A stretch of DNA of 64,000 nucleotides, taken from the NCBI RefSeq assembly GCF_004526345.1, contig NZ_CP038213.1:3100001-3164000 (forward strand), read 5' to 3'. Position 1 is the stretch's first letter, and each line of letters begins with the position of its first letter. The DNA is from Ornithinimicrobium flavum (lineage in GTDB: Bacteria; Actinomycetota; Actinomycetes; Actinomycetales; Dermatophilaceae). Shown here in pieces: positions 1-9,038 of the stretch. The position numbers and the translations under genes are program-made. The notes below the pieces were generated by a model. The model was not told where the DNA came from and ran no database searches. It saw nothing but the letters and a program-made list of their open reading frames with translations.

Positions 1-285
1 GACGGCAACCCCCGGATCGCCGCCTTCCACTGGACCAAGGTGGAACCCGACGACCGCTCCACCGGCGAGGTCTACGTCGTGGGCGTCGACCCGGACTACC
101 AGGGCCGGGGCCTCGGCACGGCCGTCACCCTGCTCGGCCTGCAGCACCTGCGGGCCGTCGGGGTGAGCACCGCGCACCTCTACGTCGACGGGGACAACCC
201 GGCGGCCATCGCCACCTACCACCGGCTCGGCTTCGAGCGGTCGGCGATCGACGTCATGTATGCCGCCGGAGCCGCGGAGGCGTGA
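1..285 (+). CDS. mshD: Mycothiol synthase, C-terminal part (cut by window edge)
   Basis: Acetyl-CoA:cysteinyl-glucosaminyl-inositol acetyltransferase, the last step of mycothiol synthesis in the cytoplasm. The frame is open from base 1, so the N-terminal GNAT domain lies outside the window. Visible are [17 protein letters not shown], the acetyl-CoA loop QGRGLGTA, and the [14 protein letters not shown] segment with a Y-A end, a pattern typical of MshD's second GNAT domain. The stop codon overlaps the GTG of the next gene (GTGA), suggesting translational coupling. Mycothiol is restricted to actinobacteria, which anchors the taxonomic call. Confidence 0.85.
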   Translation, partial: DGNPRIAAFHWTKVEPDDRSTGEVYVVGVDPDYQGRGLGTAVTLLGLQHLRAVGVSTAHLYVDGDNPAAIATYHRLGFERSAIDVMYAAGAAEA

Positions 286-1256
286 GCCCGGACGATCGCA
301 TGGTCCGGGCGGCCGGGGTCGTCCCCGTGCGGTGGCGCGACGGTGCGCTGCAGGTCGCCCTCGTCCACCGGCCCAAGTACGACGACTGGTCCTGGCCGAA
401 GGGCAAGCTCGACCACGGTGAGCACTTCGCGGTCGCCGCCGTCCGGGAGACGTTCGAGGAGACCGGCCTGCAGGTCCGGCTCGGGCGTCCGCTCCCGGAC
501 GTCCGCTACCCGCTGCAGAGCAACGGGCAGGTCAAGCTGGTGCGCTACTGGGTGGCGGAGGTCGTCGGGGGCCACGGGCGGCTGGAGCACGAGGTCGACG
601 AGGTCGCCTGGCTCTCGCCCACGCTCGCCGCCCGCCGGCTCAGCTACGACCACGACCGGGCGCTGCTGGACACCGTGGTGGAGCTGCATACCGCGGGGCG
701 GTTGCGCAGCTGGCCGCTGCTGCTGGTGCGGCACGCCCACTCGGTGCCCCGCGGGGACTGGGACGGACCGGACGCCCGGCGTCCCCTCAGCCGCGCCGGT
801 CGGCGACGCGCCGAGGGCCGCATGCGCCAGCTCACCCAGGCCTACGCCCCCACCACGGCGCTCAGCAGCCCGGCCGTGCGGTGCACGGACACCCTGCGCC
901 CCTGGAGCGAGCCCGCGCAGGTGCCGGTGGCGTGCAAGAAGGGCCTGTCGGAGGAGGGTTTCGCGGTCGACCCGACGAAGGTCGACAAGCATCTCGCCCG
1001 CGTGCTGGCGGCGGGTGACCCGGCGGTGATCTGCACCCACGGACCCCTGCTGCCCCGGCTGCTCCAGCGGTTGGGCGAGGTCCCCGGCGTGGATCTCGAC
1101 GTCGGCGACCGTCGCATGCTCATGCGGTTGCGGGACGCACCGATGGACAAGGGGGAGATCCTCGTGTGCACCATGCTCGGTGCCGGCGCCGACGCCCGCG
1201 TCGTGGCCGTCGAGCGGCACCGACCTCGCGGTGAGGGGCGGGAGACCTCTGCGTAG
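282..1256 (+). CDS. MutT1-like Nudix hydrolase fused to a histidine phosphatase
   Basis: A 324-residue two-domain protein. Residues about 5-135 are a Nudix domain with the box [20 protein letters not shown] followed by TGL. Residues about 145-310 are a histidine-phosphatase domain opening with LLLVRHAHS (RHG motif) and carrying a second conserved His in CTHGPLLPR. This architecture matches mycobacterial MutT1, which removes oxidised nucleotides (8-oxo-dGTP) and diadenosine polyphosphates. The GTG start overlaps the mshD stop by 4 bases. Domain calls are firm; the exact substrate is inferred from the family. Confidence 0.85.
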   Translation: MSPDDRMVRAAGVVPVRWRDGALQVALVHRPKYDDWSWPKGKLDHGEHFAVAAVRETFEETGLQVRLGRPLPDVRYPLQSNGQVKLVRYWVAEVVGGHGRLEHEVDEVAWLSPTLAARRLSYDHDRALLDTVVELHTAGRLRSWPLLLVRHAHSVPRGDWDGPDARRPLSRAGRRRAEGRMRQLTQAYAPTTALSSPAVRCTDTLRPWSEPAQVPVACKKGLSEEGFAVDPTKVDKHLARVLAAGDPAVICTHGPLLPRLLQRLGEVPGVDLDVGDRRMLMRLRDAPMDKGEILVCTMLGAGADARVVAVERHRPRGEGRETSA

Positions 1257-1276
1257 CCCGACCGGCGACGACATAT

Positions 1277-1292
1277 ATAAGCATTGACTTAT
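1277..1292. promoter_or_regulatory. Candidate operator dyad upstream of the ArsR-type regulator
   Basis: ATAAG-N6-CTTAT is a 5-bp-arm inverted repeat inside a short AT-rich island (ACATATATAAGCATTGACTT) that stands out in 70%-GC surroundings and ends 15 bases before the ATG at 1308. ArsR-family repressors typically bind such AT-rich dyads over their own promoters, so autoregulation is the likely role. Binding is inferred, not shown. Confidence 0.55.
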
Positions 1293-1307
1293 TAAGGGCT
1301 GCTGGGC

Positions 1308-2354
1308 ATGATGCCGGGCATGGAGACCTTCGACGTGCTGGGCGACCCGGTCCGCCGGAGGCTGCTCGAGCACCTGGCCTCCTGCGGCGAGCTGACGGCC
1401 GGGGGCCTGGTGAGCCTGGCGCGCGAGGAGTTCGGGATCAGCCAGCCGGCGGTCTCCCAGCACCTGAGGGTGCTGCGCGACGCGGGCCTGGTCAGCGTGC
1501 GCACCGAGGGCACCCGGCGGATCTACATCCTGCGCGGCGAGCCGCTCGCCGAGGCCGAGCGCTGGCTGGCCGACCTGCGCGGCTTCTGGTCGCAGCGGCT
1601 CGACGCCCTCGGGACCGAGCTGGCCCGTGGGCGGCGCGCGGCACGCCATACCCGCTCGACAGAGACCACCGACAGACGACGCGGCGTCCGCCGCGCACGA
1701 GACCAGGAGGATGGCATGAAGGACCTGATGGAGGAGCTCACGATGGTGCAGCGGCGGGTGGCGGACGGGCAGGTGCCGGCCGGGGCGGCCCGGGTGATCT
1801 CCCTCTCGCGGACATATGCCGCGACCGTCGAGGAGGTCTGGGACGCGCTGACGGACGCCGAGCGGCTATCGCGGTGGTTCCTGCCCGTGAGCGGTGACCT
1901 GCGGCCGGGTGGGCGCTACCAGTTCGAGGGTAACGCCGGCGGCGTCGTGCGGGAGTGCGAGGGGCCGACGCGGCTGGTGGTCACCTGGGAGATGGGCGAG
2001 CCGGGGCCGGCGGACACCTCGTTGGTGGAGGTCCGGCTCACGGCGAGCGACACCGGCACGCGGTTGGACCTAGAGCACCGGGCGCAGGTGCCGCCGGAGA
2101 TGTGGGACCAGTTCGGGCCGGGCGCGGTCGGCGTCGGCTGGGACGGCGCGCTGCTCGGCCTGGCCCTGCACCTGGCGGGTGAGCGGCTCAGCGGGACGCC
2201 GGACGAGATCGCGGCCGACCCAGCGGTGATGGAGTTCAACGTCGCCGCGGCACGGCAGTGGGGCCTTGCGCACCGGGCGGCCGGGGCGGACGCGGAGACG
2301 GCCGACGCCGGCGCGGAGGCGACGACCTCGTTCTACGTGCCTGCGCAGGGCTGA
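1308..2354 (+). CDS. ArsR-type regulator fused in frame to an SRPBCC/AHSA1-domain protein
   Basis: One 348-residue frame joins two proteins usually encoded by adjacent genes. Residues 1-100 are a winged-helix ArsR domain (FDVLGDPVRRRLLEHL, QPAVSQHLRVLRDAGLV). Residues about 155-310 are an AHSA1/SRPBCC ligand-binding domain (SRTYAATVEEVWDALTDAER, LSRWFLPVSGDL). The joining linker (about 108-136) is Arg-rich and unstructured. Just before Met137 (base 1716) lies a strong ribosome-binding site, AGGAGG-N5-ATG, where a separate second gene would begin. The frame may be a real fusion or an ancestral gene pair that lost its stop, and the second domain may also be translated alone. An AT-rich dyad precedes the gene. 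Confidence 0.75.
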   Translation: MMPGMETFDVLGDPVRRRLLEHLASCGELTAGGLVSLAREEFGISQPAVSQHLRVLRDAGLVSVRTEGTRRIYILRGEPLAEAERWLADLRGFWSQRLDALGTELARGRRAARHTRSTETTDRRRGVRRARDQEDGMKDLMEELTMVQRRVADGQVPAGAARVISLSRTYAATVEEVWDALTDAERLSRWFLPVSGDLRPGGRYQFEGNAGGVVRECEGPTRLVVTWEMGEPGPADTSLVEVRLTASDTGTRLDLEHRAQVPPEMWDQFGPGAVGVGWDGALLGLALHLAGERLSGTPDEIAADPAVMEFNVAAARQWGLAHRAAGADAETADAGAEATTSFYVPAQG

Positions 2355-2606
2355 GGGGGACCCTTCAGCTCGGCGGCGACCGCACAGCCAGAGGATTGTG
2401 TGTGCCGGGCCGGGAGCGCCTCTCGGCGCGGGGCCGCTCGTGGCGGCGAATGTTGGAGCCCGGGGCTGCCGCGGCCCGGCACACGGTAGAGACTAACCCG
2501 CTTCCCCGCCGAGATGTTCCTGAGCGTTCCTGTGTCCGCCGCCACACCGACGCCGCCACGCCGGCCGCCGGCCGCCGGACGCCCGCCGCGTGGCGGGCGC
2601 GGGCCG

Positions 2607-3233
2607 TCAGTGCAGGTCGCCCTTGCGCCAGAGCCTGGCGCAGGCGGTGAGGTCGTCCGCGGTGTCCCGCAGCCGGGCCGCCCGTCGGCCGCGGTCGTCC
2701 CCCTGTCCCTCCGCGGCGGGGTCGGCCAGACCCACGGCCATGACGTGGCAGAAGGCGGAGGCCCGCTCCAGCGCGACCGCCAGGTCCCCCGTGAAGACAC
2801 CGGTGAGGATCTCCTCGGTCAGCCGGCCCAGCGCCGAGGGCGTGGGCGGCTCGGCCACGCCCGCGATCGCGCGGTAGACCTCCGTGTGCGCCGCGCCGGC
2901 GGTGAACTGGCGGCCGACCTCCCCCGGCGACCGGCGCACCCACTCGTGCAGCAGGTAGAGCCGCCACAGGGCCCCGGGCAGGGTCCGGGCCGGGCGGTCG
3001 GCCCACATCTCCGCGACCGTGGCCAGCCCCAGCTCCTCGACGAGGCTCACCAGGCGCGCCGTGAGCTGCGGGTCGCCGCGGCCGTCCCGCCCGCGCCCGA
3101 CGACCAGCTCGGCCGTGCGGTGCGCGGCCTCCGCCGCCTCCAGGGGGTCCACGCCGCCGGCCACGTCCTCCAGCACCTCGGAGGGGCGCAGGGTGGGCCG
3201 GTGGAACGGCCTCCGACCCGGCTCCCGGCTCAT
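2607..3233 (-). CDS. Conserved actinobacterial protein of unknown function
   Basis: A 208-residue protein with no signal peptide or membrane segment. It is rich in Ala/Arg/Leu helices, with segments such as SLVEELGLATVAEMW, LPGALWRLYLLHEWVRR and GDLAVALERASAFCHVMAVG. I recall similar sequences as uncharacterised proteins in actinobacteria but know no function. Its start overlaps the treZ stop by 4 bases, so it is the third gene of the treY-treZ operon and probably co-translated. A role linked to trehalose or maltooligosaccharide metabolism is only suggested by position. Confidence 0.6.
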   Translation of the reverse strand: MSREPGRRPFHRPTLRPSEVLEDVAGGVDPLEAAEAAHRTAELVVGRGRDGRGDPQLTARLVSLVEELGLATVAEMWADRPARTLPGALWRLYLLHEWVRRSPGEVGRQFTAGAAHTEVYRAIAGVAEPPTPSALGRLTEEILTGVFTGDLAVALERASAFCHVMAVGLADPAAEGQGDDRGRRAARLRDTADDLTACARLWRKGDLH

Positions 3234-5101
3234 GCCGCGTCACCTCCGCGCAGGACGGCCACGCTGTCGGGGCCCAGCAGCACGGTGGGACCGTCCTGGT
3301 CGACGTCGCCGAAGGTGGTGAGCACCCGCGCGCCGGTCCCGACCGCCACAGGGGTGCGTCCGCTGCCCCCGAGGGTGCAGATCACCCGGACGTCGCCGCG
3401 GACCACGGTGATGACCTCCCCGCCTGCTCCGCCGGGCGCGGGGGCGCGGTCGACCTCCCCCCCGGCGAGCGGCGTCGAGGTCAGGCCAGGCTCGGACCTG
3501 CGCAGGAGCAGCAGGTCGCGGTAGAAGGCGAGCACCTCGGCGTGGCCGGGATCGGCGACCTCGTCCCAGTTGAGCACCGAGGCGGCGACGGTCGCGGCGT
3601 CCTGCGGGTCCGGCACCTGGCCGGACCACCCGTGCTCGGCGAACTCCGCCTGCCGACCGGTCCGGATCGACTCCGCCAGCCACTCCTCGTCGTGGTCGGT
3701 GAAGTACTGCCACGGGGTCGAGGCGCCCCACTCCTCACCCATGAAGAGCATCGGGGTGTAGGGCGAGGTGAGCAGCAAGGCCGCGCCGATGGCGTGGCGG
3801 CCCGGGCTGATCGTGTGGTGGATCCGGTCGCCGACGGCGCGGTTGCCGACCTGGTCGTGGGTCTGCAGCGAGGCGACGAACCGCCACCCCGGGGTGACCT
3901 CCGGGTCCACCGGGCGCCCGTGCCGTCGACCACGGAAGGTCGAGAAGGACCCGTCGTGACGGAACGGCGTGCGGGCCAGCACCCGGGGCAGCACGTCCGC
4001 GTCGGCGAAGTCCGCGTAGTAGCCCTGCGTCTCACCGGTCAGCAGCACGTGCAGGGCATGGTGGACGTCGTCCGCCCACTGGCCGTGCAACCCCGTCCCG
4101 CCGCTGCCGCCTGGGCCGCGGGGGGCCACGGTCGCGGGGTCGTTGCGGTCGGACTCGGCGACCAGGGTCCGGGGTATGCCGCTGCGCGCGGCGATCTCGT
4201 CGGCGACCTCGGCCATCTCCTCCAGGACGTGCCGGGCCCGGTCGTCGTGCAGCGCGTGCACCGCGTCGAGCCGCAGCCCGTCGAGGTGGTAGTCCTCGAG
4301 CCACATCCGCACGTTGTCGAGGACGAAGTCCCGCACCCCGTCGCTGTGCGGCCCGTCGAGGTTGACCGCCTGGCCCCAGGGGGTGTGGTGCCGGTCGGTG
4401 AAGTAGGGGCCCACCTGGCCCAGGTAGTTGCCGCTGGGGCCGAGGTGGTTGTAGACGACGTCGAGCCAGACGGCCAGGCCCCTGGCGTGGGCGGCGTCGA
4501 CGAAACGGGCCAGCCCGTCCGGGCCGCCGAAGGCCTCGTGCACGCCGTAGAGCGCCACCCCGTCGTAGCCCCAGCCGACCCGGCCGGGGAAGGGCGCGAC
4601 GGGCATCACCTCGACGACGCTCACCCCCAGGTCGACGAGGTGGTCCAGGCGCTCCAGGGCGGCCTCGAAGGTGCCTTCCCGGGTGAAGGTGCCGACGTGC
4701 AGCTCGTAGACCGCGGCGCCCTCGAGCGGCACCCCCGACCAGTCCTGGTCGGTCCACGCGAAGGAGGTGAGGTCGACCAGCTGGCTGGGGGCGTGCACCC
4801 CGTCGGGCTGACGCCGGGAGCGCGGGTCCGGGACGGGGTCGCCCCCGTCGACGCGGAAGGCGTAGCGCCCGTCGCCGGGCTCGGCCTCGACCTGCCACCA
4901 GCCCTCCTCCGCCCGGGTCATCGGGACGGCGACGGATGAGTCCGCGCCCAGGCGCAGCTCGACCTCGGAGGCCTCGGGGGCCCACAGGCGGTAGGTGTGC
5001 CCGGCGCCCCCCGGCCGCTGGCCGTCGTCAGGTCGGTGGTGGTCGGGTCGCTGGTCGCCGCCGGGGCGGACGTCGTCGTCGGGTCGCAGGTCGTCGCTCA
5101 C
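3230..5101 (-). CDS. treZ: Malto-oligosyltrehalose trehalohydrolase
   Basis: A 623-residue GH13 enzyme that releases trehalose from maltooligosyltrehalose made by TreY. After a low-complexity Asp/Arg/Pro-rich N-terminus (1-33) come an immunoglobulin-like domain (about 34-115) and the (beta/alpha)8 barrel. Catalytic candidates are Asp279 in LRLDAVHAL and Glu316 in LVAESDRND. GRVGWGYDGVALYGVHEAFG and LDVVYNHLGPSGNY are TreZ hallmarks. Length is close to, slightly above, the family's usual 570-600 because of the charged N-terminal extension. Both ends overlap neighbours by 4 bases, giving a tightly coupled operon treY-treZ-hypothetical. No treX/glgX debranching enzyme is present in the window. 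Confidence 0.93.
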   Translation of the reverse strand: MSDDLRPDDDVRPGGDQRPDHHRPDDGQRPGGAGHTYRLWAPEASEVELRLGADSSVAVPMTRAEEGWWQVEAEPGDGRYAFRVDGGDPVPDPRSRRQPDGVHAPSQLVDLTSFAWTDQDWSGVPLEGAAVYELHVGTFTREGTFEAALERLDHLVDLGVSVVEVMPVAPFPGRVGWGYDGVALYGVHEAFGGPDGLARFVDAAHARGLAVWLDVVYNHLGPSGNYLGQVGPYFTDRHHTPWGQAVNLDGPHSDGVRDFVLDNVRMWLEDYHLDGLRLDAVHALHDDRARHVLEEMAEVADEIAARSGIPRTLVAESDRNDPATVAPRGPGGSGGTGLHGQWADDVHHALHVLLTGETQGYYADFADADVLPRVLARTPFRHDGSFSTFRGRRHGRPVDPEVTPGWRFVASLQTHDQVGNRAVGDRIHHTISPGRHAIGAALLLTSPYTPMLFMGEEWGASTPWQYFTDHDEEWLAESIRTGRQAEFAEHGWSGQVPDPQDAATVAASVLNWDEVADPGHAEVLAFYRDLLLLRRSEPGLTSTPLAGGEVDRAPAPGGAGGEVITVVRGDVRVICTLGGSGRTPVAVGTGARVLTTFGDVDQDGPTVLLGPDSVAVLRGGDAA

Positions 5102-7545
5102 CGGGGTCCTTCCTCGAGGTCACGGGCCCGCACCAGCAGGGCCACGGGTGCTGTCGCGAAGACGTCGACGGCTGCCGCGCCGTCCTCCCCGACGTGGTGT
5201 TCCGCACCGGTCAGGGCGTCCCGCCACAGGTCCGGCGGCAGGGGGATGCGGGTGTCCCCCAACCCGCCGGCCGCGCCCAGGGCGCGCGGAGCACGGATGG
5301 TGAGCGTGGCGGCCACCCCGCCCCGCACGAAGCCGAGCACGTGCGGCCCGGCGTCCACCGGGGTGTAGCCGGCACCGGGGCCGTAGGCCTGCGGCAGCCA
5401 GGACCGCAGGCGCAGCACCCGGGAGCGCAGCCAGAGCACCTCGTCGGCGAGGTCGTGCGGCCGGCCCTCGGCGTCCAGCCGGCGCAGCCGCTCGAGCCGC
5501 TCGTCGAAGTCCACCGGCCTGCGGTTGTCCGGGTCCACCAGCGCCAGCCCCGCCGCCTGGTAGGTGTCGGGGACCCCGGGCAGCGTCAGCTGGACCAGCT
5601 TCTGGGTGAGGGTCAGGGTGCGGATCGTCTGCTCGTTGTCACGGACCGCGGCGGCGATGGCGGTGCTGACCTCGCCCTCGTGCGAGACCATCTCGTCGGC
5701 GAGCGCGAGCACCCTCGCCTCGTAGTCGTTGTCCGGCTCCACCCAGGTGCTGTGCAGCTTGGCCTCCCGCACCGCCTTGGTGAGGTAGGCGTGCAGGCGG
5801 TGCGGCTCGACCCGGCCCGCCCCCACCAGGGTCTGCCAGACGAGGTGGGCGGTGGGCGCGTCGACACCGTGCCGCTGGGCGGCGGCCGCACCGGCGGCGG
5901 ACAGGGCCCGCCAGGCCTCGGGGTCCCCCGCGACGGCGAGGATGCGAGCCCGCACGTCCTCGCTGCGCTTGGTGTCGTGGGTCGACAGCGTGGTCATGCC
6001 CAGGGGCCAGTGCTGCGCCTGGTGCACCGCCCAGGAGTGCAGGGTCGCGACCTCCGGCGTCTCCCCGGCCCGGGGGTCGGCGCCGACCTCGTTGAGCGCG
6101 ACGAGCCGGTGCCAGCGGTAGAACGCGGTGTCCTCGATCCCCTTGGCCATCACCGGGCCGGTCGTCTGCTGGAAGCGCACGCACAGGTCGGCGGCGGCGA
6201 CCGGGTCGACCACGCTGACGTCCGGCCGGCGCAGCAGCTGGGCCAGCTCGACGAGCTCGCCCTCCAGGTCCGGCCGGTTCGCCCGGGCCCGCTCCACCGC
6301 GTCCAGGAGCGGCCGCTCCAGGTCCGGGTCGGGGGTCTCCCCGGGCCGGATGTAGGCGCGGTAGACGTGCACGTCCACGAGCAGCTCGGTGAGGGCGGCC
6401 CGCAACCGGTGCTCGTCGGCGTGCGGGAGCGCCTCCCGGGCCCGGCGCACCAGCCGCGACACCTCGGGCTGCAGGAGGGCCTCGACGGCCTGCCGCTTGC
6501 ACCGCTCCACCTCGACGTCCAGGTCCGGCTCGCCGCCGGTGGCGAACCACGCGGTGCTCACCACGTCCGCGGTGGTGGGGTCGACCAGCGCCCCGAGCAC
6601 GGCGGCGTTCGCGTCATACCCGGTCGTGCCCTCGCACGCCCAGGCGGAGGGGAGGCGCTCGGCGCCCTCGAGGATCTTCTCGACCCAGACCGGGGTGCCG
6701 GGGCGCAGCTGCTCGCGCAGCATCGCCAGGTAGCCGCCCGGGTCCGCGAGCCCGTCCGGGTGGTCGACCCGGAAGCCGTCGATGACGCCCCGGTGGTGCA
6801 GGTCCAGCAGCTCCGCGTGCGTCGCCGCGAAGACGTCGGGGTCCTCCACCCGGACCCCGATGAGACCGTCGACCTCGAAGAAGCGCCGGTAGTTGAGGAC
6901 CTCGGCCGCGTCCTGCCAGTGGCCGAGCACCCAGTGCTGGGCCTCCAGGAGGGCCGGGAGGTCGTCGGTCAGGTGCTCGGTGCCCTCGGCGACCGGCAGG
7001 ACGTGCTCGAAGTAGCGCACCACCGGCCTCCCGACCGCCGGGCCCTCGTCGTCCCGGCCGGTGGACACCTCGATCTCCCCTGCCTCCAGGGCCTCCTCGA
7101 GGGACTGGCCGAGCAGCGGAAGCCCGAAGCGTCCGCCCAGGTGCTCCCAGTCCACGTCGAACCACCCGGCCCGCTCCGAGGCCGGGCCCTCCCGCAGGAC
7201 CTGCCACAACGGGGCGTTGCGCCAGAACGGCGAGACCAGGGCCATGTGGTTGGGGACGATGTCCACGACGACGCCCATGCCCCGCTCGTGGACCGCGGCG
7301 GCCAGCCGCTCGAGCCCCTCGCGACCGCCGATCTCCGGGTTGACCCGGGTGTGGTCCAGGACGTCGTAGCCGTGGTCGCTGCCCGGGACGGCGGTCAGCA
7401 CCGGCGAGAGGTAGACGTGGCTGGCGCCGAGCTCCTCCACGTAGGGCAGGGCGGCGAGAGCGTCGTCGCAGGTGAAGCCGGCGTGCAGCTGCAGGCGGTA
7501 GGTGGCGGTGAGCGGGCGGCGTTCGCGGGCCTCAGATGTGGTCAT
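5098..7545 (-). CDS. treY: Malto-oligosyltrehalose synthase
   Basis: An 815-residue GH13 glucosylmutase that isomerises the reducing-end alpha-1,4 bond of maltodextrins to alpha,alpha-1,1, the first step of the TreY/TreZ route to trehalose. Conserved stretches: TYRLQLHAGFTCDDA near the N-terminus, SHVYLSPVLTAVPGSDHGYD (41-61), DIVPNHMAL (95-103), the nucleophile region GFRVDHPDGLADP with Asp261, and WVEKILEGAE with Glu289. Length is typical of TreY. It is the first gene of a leftward operon and its stop overlaps the treZ start. The 270 bases upstream carry the tandem repeat and long hairpin listed separately, so its leader is unusual. Confidence 0.93.
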   Translation of the reverse strand: MTTSEARERRPLTATYRLQLHAGFTCDDALAALPYVEELGASHVYLSPVLTAVPGSDHGYDVLDHTRVNPEIGGREGLERLAAAVHERGMGVVVDIVPNHMALVSPFWRNAPLWQVLREGPASERAGWFDVDWEHLGGRFGLPLLGQSLEEALEAGEIEVSTGRDDEGPAVGRPVVRYFEHVLPVAEGTEHLTDDLPALLEAQHWVLGHWQDAAEVLNYRRFFEVDGLIGVRVEDPDVFAATHAELLDLHHRGVIDGFRVDHPDGLADPGGYLAMLREQLRPGTPVWVEKILEGAERLPSAWACEGTTGYDANAAVLGALVDPTTADVVSTAWFATGGEPDLDVEVERCKRQAVEALLQPEVSRLVRRAREALPHADEHRLRAALTELLVDVHVYRAYIRPGETPDPDLERPLLDAVERARANRPDLEGELVELAQLLRRPDVSVVDPVAAADLCVRFQQTTGPVMAKGIEDTAFYRWHRLVALNEVGADPRAGETPEVATLHSWAVHQAQHWPLGMTTLSTHDTKRSEDVRARILAVAGDPEAWRALSAAGAAAAQRHGVDAPTAHLVWQTLVGAGRVEPHRLHAYLTKAVREAKLHSTWVEPDNDYEARVLALADEMVSHEGEVSTAIAAAVRDNEQTIRTLTLTQKLVQLTLPGVPDTYQAAGLALVDPDNRRPVDFDERLERLRRLDAEGRPHDLADEVLWLRSRVLRLRSWLPQAYGPGAGYTPVDAGPHVLGFVRGGVAATLTIRAPRALGAAGGLGDTRIPLPPDLWRDALTGAEHHVGEDGAAAVDVFATAPVALLVRARDLEEGPR

Positions 7546-7638
7546 GTCCGCTCCAGTGTCTCAGGAGCGGCGCGCGGCGCATCCGGTGAAGGCTCCCCGC
7601 CGGGGGACGGACGTCGCACCGCTCCGGTGGGACTCCGG

Positions 7639-7689
7639 GAGGACGGGTCGGGGCCGAGGACGGGTTGGGGCCGAGGACGGGTCGGGCGG
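7639..7689. repeat. Three tandem copies of a 17-base repeat upstream of treY
   Basis: GAGGACGGGTYGGGGCC occurs three times head to tail (7639-7655, 7656-7672, 7673-7689). The first two differ at one base and the third diverges in its last three bases. It lies between the treY start and the long hairpin at 7705-7765 and does not look coding. It could be a slippage-prone spacer or a protein-binding array. Confidence 0.8.
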
Positions 7690-7704
7690 GATGGGATGGA
7701 GGGT

Positions 7705-7765
7705 ATGCACGCTCCCGCACCGCATGAACGGTCGTCGGGCGTGCATGCGGTGCAGGAGCGTGCAT
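7705..7765. repeat. Long near-perfect inverted repeat (26-base arms)
   Basis: The left arm (7705-7730) and right arm (7740-7765) pair at 24 of 26 positions around a 9-base loop. The arms begin ATGCACGCTCC and end GGAGCGTGCAT. It lies in the treY-hesB intergenic region, downstream of the hesB-like gene and upstream of treY, both leftward. It could be a terminator for the hesB-like gene, a leader structure for treY, or a mobile palindrome. There is no T-tract, and its length exceeds an ordinary terminator. Confidence 0.75.
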
Positions 7766-7816
7766 CTCCGGTGCCGCCCCACGCCGGGCGGGCGGCACCG
7801 GGTCGGACCGGGCCGA

Positions 7817-8104
7817 TCAGGCGGTCGGGTCCTGCGGCTGCAGGGTGAAGCCGACCCCCTCGGGGGTCTGGGCCGCGTCCAGGGTCTGGTCGGCCAGCGC
7901 GGGGACGGTGTCCTCGGCCACGTAGACCGGGGCCTCGGTGCTGGGCACGGCCTGGTCGGTCGGCTCGGGCTGCGGCACGAGCGCCACCTGGAGCTGGGTC
8001 TGGTCCGCGGCCAGCGACAGCCGCAGCCCCGCGGTCTCGGGCAGGCCCTGCTCGGAGGTCAGGCCCTTGACGACGGCCTGGGCGTTCTCGGTGACGGTCA
8101 GCAT
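7817..8104 (-). CDS. HesB/IscA-like fold protein lacking cysteines
   Basis: A 95-residue protein starting MLTVTENAQAVVKGL. The start at 8104 is chosen because GGAG sits 7 bases upstream and the homology begins there, not at the longer frame opening at 8239. The N-terminal pattern (T-E-NA--VVK, then a GLRLSL strand) is that of A-type iron-sulfur carrier relatives, but no cysteine is present at all. It therefore cannot bind a cluster in the canonical way, and the common name 'HesB' is misleading. Actinobacterial proteins of this kind have no assigned role that I know of. Confidence 0.65.
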   Translation of the reverse strand: MLTVTENAQAVVKGLTSEQGLPETAGLRLSLAADQTQLQVALVPQPEPTDQAVPSTEAPVYVAEDTVPALADQTLDAAQTPEGVGFTLQPQDPTA

Positions 8105-8345
8105 GAAGTTCTCCTTGTCGTCGGTGCGATGACCGGCGGTGGGCCGGTCCGGACGGCCGCGACCGACCACCGCCAGGTGGTGGGTGCGCCCCGTCCCTCG
8201 GACGCTCCACCCTGTCCCAGGTCCCCAGGGGTCTGGCAAACGAGAGCTGCTCCGCGGTGGCCGACCGGTCGTGTTTTCGACCGGTCGGGCGGGGATCCCC
8301 GGCCTGTCGGCCCTAGCACGGGAGCCTCATCCACCAGGAGCCCTC

Positions 8346-9038
8346 ATGAGCCAGGACAGCCGCCCCACCGACGATGCGTTGGCCGAGGACGGGCAGGGGC
8401 GCGTGGACCCGGCCGCGGACCGTCCCGAGCCGGAGGTCGTCGACTCCTTCCAGGGCAGCGTCGAGACGGGGGCGGACCGCCTGCACCGCACCTGGCGGGC
8501 GCTGCTGACCACCGGCTTCTTCGGCGGCCTCGAGATCGGTCTGGGCATCCTGGCCTACCTGGCGGTGCTGCACGGGACCGGCGACCACCTGCTCGCCGGG
8601 CTGGCGTTCGGGATCGGCTTCGTCGCGCTCTACCTCGCCCACAGCGAGCTGTTCACCGAGGGCTTCCTGCTGCCGATCATGGCCCTCTTCGCCGGTCGGG
8701 GGACCGCGCCGCAGCTGCTGCGGCTGTGGGGGGTGACCCTGCTGACCAACCTGGCCGGCTGGCTGGTCGTACTGGCCTTCCCCGAGTTCACCGAGGTGCT
8801 GACCGAGACCGCACGACACTTCGTCGACGCCCCGCTGGACCTCCGGGCGGTCGCGCTGTCCCTCCTCGGCGGCTTCGTCATCACCGTCCTGACGCGCATG
8901 CAGCAGGGCACCGACTCCGACGGCGTCAAGGTGGTGGCCGCCTTCTCCGCCGGCTTCCTCCTGGCCGGTCTGAGCCTGTTCCACTCGGTGCTGGACTCCA
9001 TCCTCATCTTCGGGGCGATCCACGCGGGGCCCCGGTGA
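8346..9038 (+). CDS. Formate/nitrite transporter (FNT) family protein, frameshifted near its C-terminus
   Basis: Integral membrane channel-like protein of the FNT superfamily (YfdC-like branch). After an acidic cytoplasmic N-terminus (1-50) come helices such as [40 protein letters not shown] and [16 protein letters not shown]. The segment [20 protein letters not shown] contains the family's half-helix region. The frame stops at 9038 after FGAIHAGPR. In relatives the final helix follows in the pattern [14 protein letters not shown], which is present here in the +1 frame from 9035. One extra base in the run GCGGGGCCCCGG would restore it. ATG 8346 is preceded by CAGGAG. Confidence 0.8.
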   Translation: MSQDSRPTDDALAEDGQGRVDPAADRPEPEVVDSFQGSVETGADRLHRTWRALLTTGFFGGLEIGLGILAYLAVLHGTGDHLLAGLAFGIGFVALYLAHSELFTEGFLLPIMALFAGRGTAPQLLRLWGVTLLTNLAGWLVVLAFPEFTEVLTETARHFVDAPLDLRAVALSLLGGFVITVLTRMQQGTDSDGVKVVAAFSAGFLLAGLSLFHSVLDSILIFGAIHAGPR

